The notes under the pieces: generated by a model
Seen by the model: the letters and a program-made list of their open reading frames with translations, nothing else
Database searches by the model: none
Told to the model about the DNA's origin: nothing
Program-made: the position numbers and the translations under genes
Shown here: positions 16,020-22,699 of the stretch, in pieces
How positions within the stretch are numbered: the first letter of the stretch is position 1
Layout of the letters: each line of letters opens with the position of its first letter
Source of the DNA: Candidatus Ornithomonoglobus intestinigallinarum
GTDB lineage: Bacteria; Bacillota; Clostridia; UBA1381
Assembly: GCA_018715365.1 (NCBI GenBank)
Contig: DVLU01000030.1
Span: 1-35,769 of the forward strand
Length of the DNA stretch: 35,769 bases
Direction of reading: 5' to 3'

Positions 16020-17308
16020 ACCATAACACCCTGGTTTACAACAAGCTCGCCGCAGAATACGACATACTGCGGCTTGCCGAACAGCACCTCGCCGTCAAAC
16101 GGCGAATTTTTCGATTTTGACATGAATTTTGATATATCAACCGTCCATTCCTTATCGGGGTCGAATATTGTAACATCGGCCTGCGCGCCGGCGCTCAGCG
16201 TGCCCTTCGGAATACCGAGCACCCGCGACGGGTTTACCGACATTTTTTCGATAAGCTGCGGGAGCGTCAGAACGCCTTCGTTTACGAGATTTTTAATGCC
16301 CAGCCCGAGCGACGTTTCAAGCCCGACGATGCCGTTTAACGCATGGCCGAACTCGCAGTTTTTCTCGTCGATGTGGTGCGGTGCGTGGTCGGTTACGATA
16401 CAGTCTATCGTGCCGTCCCTTAAGCCCTCTTTTATGGCCGCAACGTCGTCGTCCGTGCGGAGCGGGGGATTCATTTTCGCGTTTGTGTTAAAGCCCTCGC
16501 ATGCTTTATCGGTAAGCGAAAAATAGTGCGGGCACGTTTCGCACGTGACCTTAACTCCGCGCGCCTTTGCCTGTCTGACAAGCTCGACGCTTCCTCTTGT
16601 TGAAACGTGCGCTATATGCACGGGAGCGCCTATCGTTTCGGCTATTATAATATCGCGCGAAACCATAACCTCCTCCGCGGCGCGCGAAATGCCGCGAAGC
16701 CCCATTGCCGTTGCCGTCGGACCCTCGTTCATGTAGCCGCCGTCGGCAAGCCCGAAATCCTCGCAGTGCGATATGACCTTTATGTCAAACATCTTTGAAT
16801 ATTCCATTGCGCGGCGCATAAGCCCGCTTTCCGTAACGGGCATGCCGTCGTCAGATATTGCGGCTGCTCCGGCAAATTTCATCTCGCCTATTTCGGCAAG
16901 CTCCTTGCCCTTTAAGCCCTTTGAAACGGCGCCTATCGGGTATACGTCGGCATAGCCCGCCTCTTTTGCGCGCTCCTTTATATACGTTATAACGGCGGCG
17001 TTGTCCGCAGCGGGGCTTGTGTTCGGCATACACGCAACCGACGTAACTCCGCCCGCGGCCGCAGCGCGCGTGCCGCTTTCTATATCCTCCTTGTATTCAA
17101 AGCCCGGCTCGCGAAGATGCACGTGCATATCAACAAGCCCCGGCGTTACCGTCAGCCCCGACGCGTCTATGACCTCAAGCTCAAAATCGTCGGTTTCTAT
17201 GCTTTTGCCCACCTCGGCAATCACGCCGTCGTTTATGAGAATATCGAGCTCCTCGTCACGGCCGTTTGCCGGGTCGATAACATGACCGTTTTTTATAAGA
17301 ATTTTCAT
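16016..17308 (-). CDS. pyrC: Dihydroorotase
   Basis: A 430-residue class I type dihydroorotase, which interconverts carbamoyl aspartate and dihydroorotate. Metal-site motifs are visible: DMHVHLREPG near residue 59, a SHCEDFGL segment near 180, AHVSTRGS near 233, and the signature CIVTDHAPHH near 303. Length and motif order fit the Bacillota PyrC. It starts 40 bp after pyrB and overlaps the antiporter by 4 bp. Confidence 0.96.
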   Translation of the reverse strand: MKILIKNGHVIDPANGRDEELDILINDGVIAEVGKSIETDDFELEVIDASGLTVTPGLVDMHVHLREPGFEYKEDIESGTRAAAAGGVTSVACMPNTSPAADNAAVITYIKERAKEAGYADVYPIGAVSKGLKGKELAEIGEMKFAGAAAISDDGMPVTESGLMRRAMEYSKMFDIKVISHCEDFGLADGGYMNEGPTATAMGLRGISRAAEEVMVSRDIIIAETIGAPVHIAHVSTRGSVELVRQAKARGVKVTCETCPHYFSLTDKACEGFNTNAKMNPPLRTDDDVAAIKEGLRDGTIDCIVTDHAPHHIDEKNCEFGHALNGIVGLETSLGLGIKNLVNEGVLTLPQLIEKMSVNPSRVLGIPKGTLSAGAQADVTIFDPDKEWTVDISKFMSKSKNSPFDGEVLFGKPQYVVFCGELVVNQGVMV

Positions 17309-17348
17309 TATGCGCTTTCACCCTTTCATGATCTATGCGATTATCAAA

Positions 17349-18266
17349 TTATTTAAAGCCGCCGCGCGAAAGAAGATACATTACAGCCATCCTCACCGCG
17401 ACGCCGTTTGTCACCTGTTCGTTTATAACGCTCTGCGGCCCGTCTATGACGCTTGACGAAAATTCCACGCCCCTGTTTACGGGACCGGGGTGCATAAGCA
17501 GTGCTCCCGGCTTTGCGAATTTAAGGCGCGTTTCGTCTATGCCGAAGAACCTGTAATATTCGCGTATGCTCGGGAATAAGCCCTTCTTTTGGCGTTCAAG
17601 CTGTATGCGAAGCCCCATAACGACGTCGGCGCCGACTATTGCTTCGTGGACGGTGTTGAACACCTTAACGCCCATCTGCTCTATGCCCTGCGGCATAAGC
17701 GTTGACGGCCCGCCGACAGTCACCTCCGCGCCGAGCTTTGTTAAGCCGTAGATATTGCTTCTCACAACTCTGCTGTGCGTTATATCGCCGACTATCGCAA
17801 CCTTTAAGCCCTCGATAGAGCCCTTCTTTTCAAGCATGGTGAACATATCGAGCAGCGCCTGCGTCGGGTGCTCGTTCATGCCGTCACCGGCGTTTACGAC
17901 GGACGCGTTCACAAGCGGAGCGATAAGGTGCGGCGCGCCGCTCATATCATGGCGCATAACGAGAATGTCCGTTCCCATTGCGTCTATTGTCTGCGCCGTA
18001 TCGATAAGCGTTTCGCCTTTTGCCACCGAGGAGCCGGACGCGCTTATGTTTGCGGCGTTTGCGCTCATATATTTTGCCGCAAGCTCGAATGAAAGGCGCG
18101 TGCGCGTGCTGTTTTCGTAAAAGAGCGTCACAACCGTTTTACCCTGGAGATGCGGCGTTTTTTTCGATGGGCTCATCAGTACCATTTTCATTGACTTTGC
18201 CGTTTCGAGTATGTTTTTTATCTCGTCGGCGCTCAGGTCCTTTAAGCCAAGCAGGTCTTGTTTCAT
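17349..18266 (-). CDS. pyrB: Aspartate carbamoyltransferase catalytic subunit
   Basis: A 305-residue enzyme that joins carbamoyl phosphate and aspartate in the committed step of pyrimidine synthesis. The carbamoyl phosphate loop is [12 protein letters not shown] near residue 50, and [11 protein letters not shown] is near 137. No pyrI regulatory gene is adjacent, as in Bacillus-type systems. The ATG has GGAGG upstream and is preceded by a C1 hairpin. Confidence 0.97.
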   Translation of the reverse strand: MKQDLLGLKDLSADEIKNILETAKSMKMVLMSPSKKTPHLQGKTVVTLFYENSTRTRLSFELAAKYMSANAANISASGSSVAKGETLIDTAQTIDAMGTDILVMRHDMSGAPHLIAPLVNASVVNAGDGMNEHPTQALLDMFTMLEKKGSIEGLKVAIVGDITHSRVVRSNIYGLTKLGAEVTVGGPSTLMPQGIEQMGVKVFNTVHEAIVGADVVMGLRIQLERQKKGLFPSIREYYRFFGIDETRLKFAKPGALLMHPGPVNRGVEFSSSVIDGPQSVINEQVTNGVAVRMAVMYLLSRGGFK

Positions 18267-18305
18267 ATAAAGTATTCCTCCAAAATAAAATTGTTTTTTT
18301 TCTTT

Positions 18306-18341
18306 TCAAAGGGGGCTCCGCCCCCTTTGGAACCCCCGGGG
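18306..18341 (-). repeat. C1 hairpin upstream of pyrB
   Basis: A full C1 copy (GGGGGTTCC, stem AAAGGGGGC/GCCCCCTTT, A-rich tail) located between A copy 4 and the pyrB ribosome binding site. Confidence 0.78.
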
Positions 18342-18362
18342 TTTGTTTTTTTATTTGTTTGC

Positions 18363-18438
18363 GCGCCCGTCACCATTTGCTCCGAGCTGGTAACGCACGA
18401 TGCGCGTTAAGGCTCTTCCGCAAACGGATGACGTGCGC
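18363..18438 (-). repeat. Repeat A, copy 4
   Basis: A 76-bp copy of the TTTGC/GCAAA variant on the - strand, in the pyrR-pyrB gap. There is no B element here, only the C1 hairpin and a short remnant AGGGGTTCCAAAA at its other side. Confidence 0.9.
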
Positions 18439-18455
18439 TTTTGGAACCCCTAAAT

Positions 18456-19010
18456 TCAATTATCTATTTCCGCAATTGCGACTCTGTCTATTGTGCTTGT
18501 GCCGGAAACGGTCACTTCTATATATTCGCTTTTGCTTGTCGGCACGTCGCGGCCTATATAATCAGCCCTAAACGGCAGCTCCCTGTTGCCGCGGTCTATC
18601 AAAACGGCAAGGCGCACAAGCTTCGGACGTCCCAAATCGAACAGCTCCTCTATAGCCGCGCGTATTGTACGCCCCGAATAAAGCACGTCGTCAACAAGCA
18701 CTATCTTTTTATCCTCAACGGGGAACGGTATGTCGCTGCCCTTAACAACGGGATGCTCGTTAAGGCGCGTCAGGTCGTCGCGGTAAAACGTTATGTCAAG
18801 CGTTCCCAGAGGCGGTTCTATCCCCTCAAGCTCCTTTATGCGCTCGATTATCGCCCGCGCAAGATATACGCCCTTTGTTTGGATACCGATAAATACAAGG
18901 TCGTGCGGGCCGTTGTTCTTTTCGATTATTTCATACGCCATTCGGCTTACGGCGCGCTTTGCCGCTTCGCCGTCCATAAGCACGGCCTTTTCTCTGAATT
19001 TCACAAGCAT
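18456..19010 (-). CDS. pyrR: Bifunctional pyr operon regulator / uracil phosphoribosyltransferase
   Basis: A 184-residue PyrR. The PRPP-binding motif VLVDDVLYSGRTIRAA and the segment GTLDITFYRDDL are typical. In Bacillota PyrR binds pyr mRNA when UMP is high and promotes attenuation, with weak UPRTase activity. The frame is open to 19061, but the ATG at 19010 follows GGGAGGTA, and the product then has the usual length. I see no PyrR-binding loop in the leader or in the pyrR-pyrB gap, which instead holds repeats A and C1. Confidence 0.93.
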   Translation of the reverse strand: MLVKFREKAVLMDGEAAKRAVSRMAYEIIEKNNGPHDLVFIGIQTKGVYLARAIIERIKELEGIEPPLGTLDITFYRDDLTRLNEHPVVKGSDIPFPVEDKKIVLVDDVLYSGRTIRAAIEELFDLGRPKLVRLAVLIDRGNRELPFRADYIGRDVPTSKSEYIEVTVSGTSTIDRVAIAEIDN

Positions 19011-19032
19011 TACCTCCCGTTTTTTTATTTTC

Positions 19033-19054
19033 GCCGCCGTGTTTTTGCGGCGGC
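19033..19054 (-). other. 5' leader hairpin of pyrR
   Basis: A perfect seven-pair stem GCCGCCG/CGGCGGC with an A-rich eight-base loop lies within the short leader between the predicted transcription start and the pyrR Shine-Dalgarno. It is followed by A-rich sequence, so it is not a terminator on this strand. Confidence 0.6.
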
Positions 19055-19069
19055 CGTACATTACCTTAT

Positions 19070-19098
19070 ATTATATAATAAAACACGGAATTTGTCCA
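19070..19098 (-). promoter_or_regulatory. Predicted pyrR promoter
   Basis: On the - strand TGGACA is followed after 17 bases by TATAAT, close to the housekeeping sigma consensus. It lies downstream of the HAD gene terminator and would drive pyrR and probably the pyr-pur genes. Confidence 0.75.
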
Positions 19099-19140
19099 TA
19101 TATAAAGAAAAGATTTTTTGAGTTATTATCCTGCTTGTAT

Positions 19141-19179
19141 AAAAAAAGCGGGGCCGCCCGGTTTTCGGAGGCAGCCCCT
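19141..19179 (-). terminator. Intrinsic terminator after the HAD gene
   Basis: On the - strand a GGGGC-GCC...GGC-GGCCCC stem is followed by CGC and seven T residues. It separates the mgsA-HAD unit from the pyrR promoter. Confidence 0.85.
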
Positions 19180-19207
19180 GTATAAATCGGATGTGATATG
19201 CTGTTGT

Positions 19208-19882
19208 TTACTTATCGGGAAAAAGCCTGCCGATAAGCTTTACGGCGCAAAAGCCGTCGTCGGCCTCTGCGGCGCAGAGCGAAACGACGTCCGGGTCGTT
19301 GTCCTTCATGTCGGGTATCCATATAACGGGGATATTTCCGTTATGCGCCGCCCTTATGCCGTTTTCGCTGTCCTCGAAAACTACGGCTTCGTCCGGCTTT
19401 GCTCCCGAAAGCTCGCACGCCTTCAGAAAAATATCGGGCGCGGGCTTTGATTTTTGAACCATGTCGCCGCCGACGACTGTATAAAAATATTTATCGAGAC
19501 CGCTTAATTCCAGATAATGCTTAACGTATTTTGCTGCCGTTGACGACGCAACGGCGCATTTAACGCCGCGTCCGTTAAGATATTCCAAAAGCTCCGGAAT
19601 ACCGCGCTTAACGGGCAGCCCGTTTTTTTCGGCGTCCTCGTTAAAGAGCGTGCGCGCCGCGTCTGAAAGCGTGCGGTACGGGTAATCCTCGCCGTAATGC
19701 TTTTTCATCACGCGCTCGCACGAATCCTCGTTCATGCCGAGCAGCTCGAGGTAGCTTTCGAGCGTCAGCACATAGCCCGCCTTTGCCATAACAATATCGA
19801 GCTTTTCCATAAACATGCGCTCGGAATCGAATATAAGCCCGTCCATATCAAATACGGCAAGCTTAAGACTCTGTTCTGCCAC
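19208..19882 (-). CDS. HAD-superfamily phosphatase/phosphomutase (beta-phosphoglucomutase-like)
   Basis: A 224-residue HAD subfamily IA protein. The nucleophile motif is FDMDGLIFDSE near residues 10-20, ASST is motif II, KSKPAPDIF is motif III and FEDSENGI is motif IV. The cap domain lies between motifs I and II. The substrate is a phosphorylated small molecule, often a sugar phosphate, which I cannot specify. The start is GTG, directly after the mgsA stop codon, so translation is likely coupled. Confidence 0.87.
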   Translation of the reverse strand: MAEQSLKLAVFDMDGLIFDSERMFMEKLDIVMAKAGYVLTLESYLELLGMNEDSCERVMKKHYGEDYPYRTLSDAARTLFNEDAEKNGLPVKRGIPELLEYLNGRGVKCAVASSTAAKYVKHYLELSGLDKYFYTVVGGDMVQKSKPAPDIFLKACELSGAKPDEAVVFEDSENGIRAAHNGNIPVIWIPDMKDNDPDVVSLCAAEADDGFCAVKLIGRLFPDK

Positions 19883-20302
19883 TTATTTCTGCTCCTTTTT
19901 CTTTTTCGGATTAACAACGTCCCTCCAGTCGAGATCGCCTCGCTTGAGACCCTGTATCAAAACCTCGGCCGTCGCAAGGTTTGTTGCTATCGGGATATTG
20001 TGCATATCGCATAATCTGAGTAGCGGAAAAACGTCGGGCTCATAGCTTTCGGCGTTCAACGGGTCACGGAAGAATAAAACGAGATCTATTTCGTTATAAG
20101 CTATCCGCGCGCCTATCTGCTGGTCGCCGCCCTGCGGTCCGGAAAGGAAACGGTAAACGTCAAGACCTGTATTCTCTATGATTACTTTCCCCGTGGTGCC
20201 TGTTGCATAAAGCACATGGTCCTGAAGTATTCCCTTGTACGCTATGCAAAATTGTATCATCAATTCTTTTTTCTTGTCGTGTGCAATCAGTGCGATGTTC
20301 AT
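19883..20302 (-). CDS. mgsA: Methylglyoxal synthase
   Basis: A 139-residue enzyme converting dihydroxyacetone phosphate to methylglyoxal and phosphate. Conserved parts are ALIAHDKKK at the N-terminus, [22 protein letters not shown] with the catalytic aspartate, and FFRDPL. mgsA beside the min/mre cluster is a known arrangement in Clostridia. AGGGAGG precedes the ATG. The C-terminal lysine-rich tail is common. Confidence 0.95.
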   Translation of the reverse strand: MNIALIAHDKKKELMIQFCIAYKGILQDHVLYATGTTGKVIIENTGLDVYRFLSGPQGGDQQIGARIAYNEIDLVLFFRDPLNAESYEPDVFPLLRLCDMHNIPIATNLATAEVLIQGLKRGDLDWRDVVNPKKKKEQK

Positions 20303-20345
20303 AAATTAACCTCCCTGTCATAAACGCCGCCGCGTGTCCTCTTTC

Positions 20346-20367
20346 GGTTCGGAAGGATTGCCGAACC
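20346..20367 (-). other. Hairpin in the minD-mgsA gap
   Basis: GGTTCGG pairs with CCGAACC around an eight-base loop, in an otherwise A/T-rich 119-bp gap. No T-tract follows on the - strand. It could be a processing or weak termination site. The rest of the gap shows no gene, so minE is not hidden here. Confidence 0.45.
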
Positions 20368-20421
20368 CCTTATTTTCTCTGCTCTCTTTTAAATTTTTAA
20401 AAACTCTCTTTTAATTATTTC

Positions 20422-21324
20422 TTATTTTTTAAAGGCTTCCGCAAGCTTTTTGAAGAAGCTCTTTCTTTTAAATTCCATTATCGGCACATGCTCGCCCTTT
20501 ATGCGCCGCGCCGTGTTTGAGAACGCCGTTCCGGCGCTCGATAAAGGCTCGTCCGCGGCAAGTCTGCCCGAAAGCGATGCGCGGATAAGCTCCTCGTCCT
20601 CGGGGACGATGCCTATCACCGGCACGGAAATCATGTCCATGCACTCGTCGATATTCGGCATCAGCTTTTTTTCGATAAGGTCGGGACGGATCCTGTTCAT
20701 AAGCAGCTTTATTTCAAGTTCGCGCTTTTGAGGCTCGCTGTCCGCCGGTTTGTTTTCGCCGGTATCCTCACTGTTTTCGCTATTCTTTTTATCACTGTTA
20801 TCTTCTTTTTGTTTTTTTTGATCGTCCTGTGTTTCCCTGTTTTTTATAAATGCCGAAACGGCTCTGTCGGCGTCTCTCAGCGCTGCCGTTTCCGCAAGCG
20901 AAACTATTACGGCTTCGTCAGCGCCCGACGATGCGTAAGCAAAGCCCGTGCCTATGCCCGCCGGAGCGTCAACTATGCAGAAATCAAACCGCTCGCGCAG
21001 GCGTTCCCAGAGCACGGCAAGCTTTTCGCCGTCTATTTCGGCCGCGGGGCGTGTCTGCGGCGCGGCGATAAAATAAAGGTTTTCGCGTCCGCCGACCTTG
21101 ACAAGCACATCATCGAGAGAATGACGGCCGTCGGTAAAGTCGGTAAAATCATAAACGACCTCGCTTTCAAGACCGAGCGCTATATCAAGATTTCTCAGTC
21201 CCATATCCATATCGACAAGGACCGTAAGGCTGCCCGATGCGGCAAGCGCTGCGCCGATGTTTGCAACGGCGGTTGTTTTGCCGGTCCCTCCCTTCCCGGA
21301 GGCGACCATAATGATTTTTCCCAT
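20422..21324 (-). CDS. minD: Septum site-determining protein MinD with a charged insertion
   Basis: A 300-residue ParA/MinD ATPase. It has the deviant Walker A KGGTGKTT (11-18), VDMDMGLRNLDIALG (37-51) and VDAPAGIG (118-125). The C-terminal SFFKKLAEAFKK is an amphipathic membrane-targeting helix. MinD recruits MinC to the membrane to block Z rings away from midcell. Residues about 162-202 are an Asp/Glu/Lys/Gln/Ser-rich low-complexity insertion before the conserved LLMNRIRPDL, which explains the extra length over the usual 265 or so. minE, normally next, is missing from the locus, as is rodA. Confidence 0.93.
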   Translation of the reverse strand: MGKIIMVASGKGGTGKTTAVANIGAALAASGSLTVLVDMDMGLRNLDIALGLESEVVYDFTDFTDGRHSLDDVLVKVGGRENLYFIAAPQTRPAAEIDGEKLAVLWERLRERFDFCIVDAPAGIGTGFAYASSGADEAVIVSLAETAALRDADRAVSAFIKNRETQDDQKKQKEDNSDKKNSENSEDTGENKPADSEPQKRELEIKLLMNRIRPDLIEKKLMPNIDECMDMISVPVIGIVPEDEELIRASLSGRLAADEPLSSAGTAFSNTARRIKGEHVPIMEFKRKSFFKKLAEAFKK

Positions 21325-21363
21325 TAACGTTAAGTATTCCTTTTATTTTTATATTCGTATTCA

Positions 21364-21520
21364 ACGGCAGCTGTTATCTGTTCCGCTCAAAAATCGCCTT
21401 GCTGCGCTCACGCATACCACGCGCCCCAACGCAAGCAATATGTTTTTATTATATTCACGAAGACGGTATGCGTTTCGCTTGCTGCACCGAACATTTCGCG
21501 TAACAGACAACAGCCGCCTT
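21364..21520 (-). mobile_element. MITE-like repeat D, copy 1
   Basis: A 157-bp element with inverted ends, AAGGCGGCTGTTGTCTGTTA against a matching GGCAGCTGTTATCTGTT end. It is nearly identical over its outer parts to copy 2 at 28068 in the opposite orientation. Inner inverted repeats (GCAGCAAG and CTTGCTGC) extend the fold. There is no coding capacity, so it would need a transposase supplied elsewhere. It lies just upstream of minD. Confidence 0.82.
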
Positions 21521-21528
21521 ATCATTAC

Positions 21529-21604
21529 GCGCCCGTCACCATTTGCTCCGAGCTGGTAACGCACGGTGCGCGTTAAGGCTCTTCCGCAAACGGATAACGT
21601 GCGC
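21529..21604 (-). repeat. Repeat A, copy 5
   Basis: A 76-bp copy of the TTTGC/GCAAA variant on the - strand. One arm base is changed (GTTA for GTCA), turning a C-G pair into a U-G pair on the - strand. It is adjacent to D copy 1 and B copy 5. Confidence 0.9.
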
Positions 21605-21611
21605 GCATTTA

Positions 21612-21687
21612 GCGGCGCATATTTCCCCTTCCGAGGAATGTATGTGCAGCGTAACATCCTTTCCGAGGAAGGGGTGATATGTGACGC
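21612..21687 (+). repeat. Repeat B, copy 5 (against gene direction)
   Basis: A 76-bp copy on the + strand while the flanking genes minC and minD are on the - strand. It is the only B copy not aligned with transcription. The right arm has diverged (ATATGTGACGC). Confidence 0.9.
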
Positions 21688-21729
21688 GAAAAACAAACGA
21701 CGCCCACGCACCCGAAAAATATATCCGCC

Positions 21730-21763
21730 CCGGAGGTTTCAAAGGGGGCGGAGCCCCCTTTGG
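21730..21763 (+). repeat. C1 hairpin downstream of minC, inverted relative to the genes
   Basis: A C1 copy on the + strand, in the same orientation as the adjacent B copy 5. Elsewhere C1 copies face along the gene direction, so the B-C1 pair appears to have been inserted or flipped as one block. Confidence 0.75.
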
Positions 21764-21819
21764 AGAAAAACCCCACAAACGCCCAGTATGCTTATTATAT
21801 CACATTCTTTTTTATTTGT

Positions 21820-22527
21820 CTATATATTCAACAAAAATTCCTCAATAAAAATTTCATTATTTATTAAATATGCTTTTTTTGCTCCGCCGCCCTTAAAATC
21901 GACCTCGGTGACGCCCGTTCCGGCTATCGCAACGCCCTGCGGCATGAAATCGAGAGCTATTATGTATGCGTTTTTGCTGCCGCCCGTTCCGGCATGGGCG
22001 CTGCCGAGCAGCCTGCCGAAGATGACGATATTTCCCGATGCGCAGACCTCGCCGCCCTCCAAAACGTCGCCGACAAGCACCATATGCGAATCCGATTCAA
22101 CGCGCCTGCCGGGCTTGACCGCGCCTTCAAAAAACCGCGCGCGGCTCGATTTGAAGTTTGTTGCTATAACCTCCTCGAGGTCCTCCGGTGCCTGGCGCGG
22201 CGCTTCATCGTCCTTTTTTGCGGTTTTCTGTTTTTCGGCGCTTTTTTCGAGCAGGCTTTCGAGTTTTTTGAGTATTGTTTTTTCGCCGTAGTTCACCGTC
22301 GCTTCGGGGAGCATTGCTTTTGAAACGGCTTCAAGGCGGAGCTTATCGGTGTCGGATATATTTTCGCCTATGAAATAGATGCTGCATTTGCCGCTGCCGA
22401 AGAATTTTCTGTATTCATCGAGCTTTGTGTAAAGGGCGTGGGTTATTTCCGTTATGGAAAAGCCGGAGGCGAGGTAGATTTTAATGCCGTCGCCGGTGCC
22501 CTTGAGCTTTATTATTTCATCGTCCAT
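21820..22527 (-). CDS. minC: Septum site-determining protein MinC
   Basis: A 235-residue division inhibitor. The N-terminal FtsZ-interacting domain covers about 1-100. A charged, alanine-rich linker follows at about 105-125. The C-terminal beta-helix MinC domain includes GDVLEGGEVCASGNIVIFG and GSAHAGTGGSKNAYI, the MinD-binding and dimer part. It precedes minD, separated by a 495-bp gap filled with D, A, B and C repeats. The ATG follows GGAGG just after a C1 hairpin. Confidence 0.92.
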   Translation of the reverse strand: MDDEIIKLKGTGDGIKIYLASGFSITEITHALYTKLDEYRKFFGSGKCSIYFIGENISDTDKLRLEAVSKAMLPEATVNYGEKTILKKLESLLEKSAEKQKTAKKDDEAPRQAPEDLEEVIATNFKSSRARFFEGAVKPGRRVESDSHMVLVGDVLEGGEVCASGNIVIFGRLLGSAHAGTGGSKNAYIIALDFMPQGVAIAGTGVTEVDFKGGGAKKAYLINNEIFIEEFLLNI

Positions 22528-22546
22528 AATATTCCTCCGTTTTTCT

Positions 22547-22580
22547 CAAAGGGGGCTCCGCCCCCTTTGAAACCCCCGGG
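22547..22580 (-). repeat. C1 hairpin upstream of minC
   Basis: A full C1 copy on the - strand. Its A-rich tail runs into the minC Shine-Dalgarno within about ten bases. Confidence 0.78.
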
Positions 22581-22604
22581 CTGCTGCCGCGAGGGTTTTT
22601 ATTT

Positions 22605-22680
22605 TCGGCACATATCACCCCTTCCTCGGAAAGGATGTTACGCTGCACATACATTCCTCGGAAGGGGAAATATGCGCCGC
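22605..22680 (-). repeat. Repeat B, copy 6
   Basis: A 76-bp copy on the - strand with right arm ATATGTGCCG. This replaces a G-C pair by a G-U pair on the strand that matches gene direction. The first base of the palindrome on the + strand is T instead of G. Confidence 0.9.
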
Positions 22681-22699
22681 CCCCTTTGAAACCCCCGCA
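22681..22699 (-). repeat. Truncated C1 element fused to B copy 6
   Basis: On the - strand the leading half of a C1 element (GGGGGTTTCAAAGGGGGCGG) runs straight into B with shared GGCGG at the joint. The second stem arm is missing. It begins directly after the PBP2 stop codon. Confidence 0.7.

Noticed and set aside
20303-20421. A hidden minE gene between minD and mgsA
   Set aside because: The 119-bp gap is too short, A/T-rich and contains only a hairpin.
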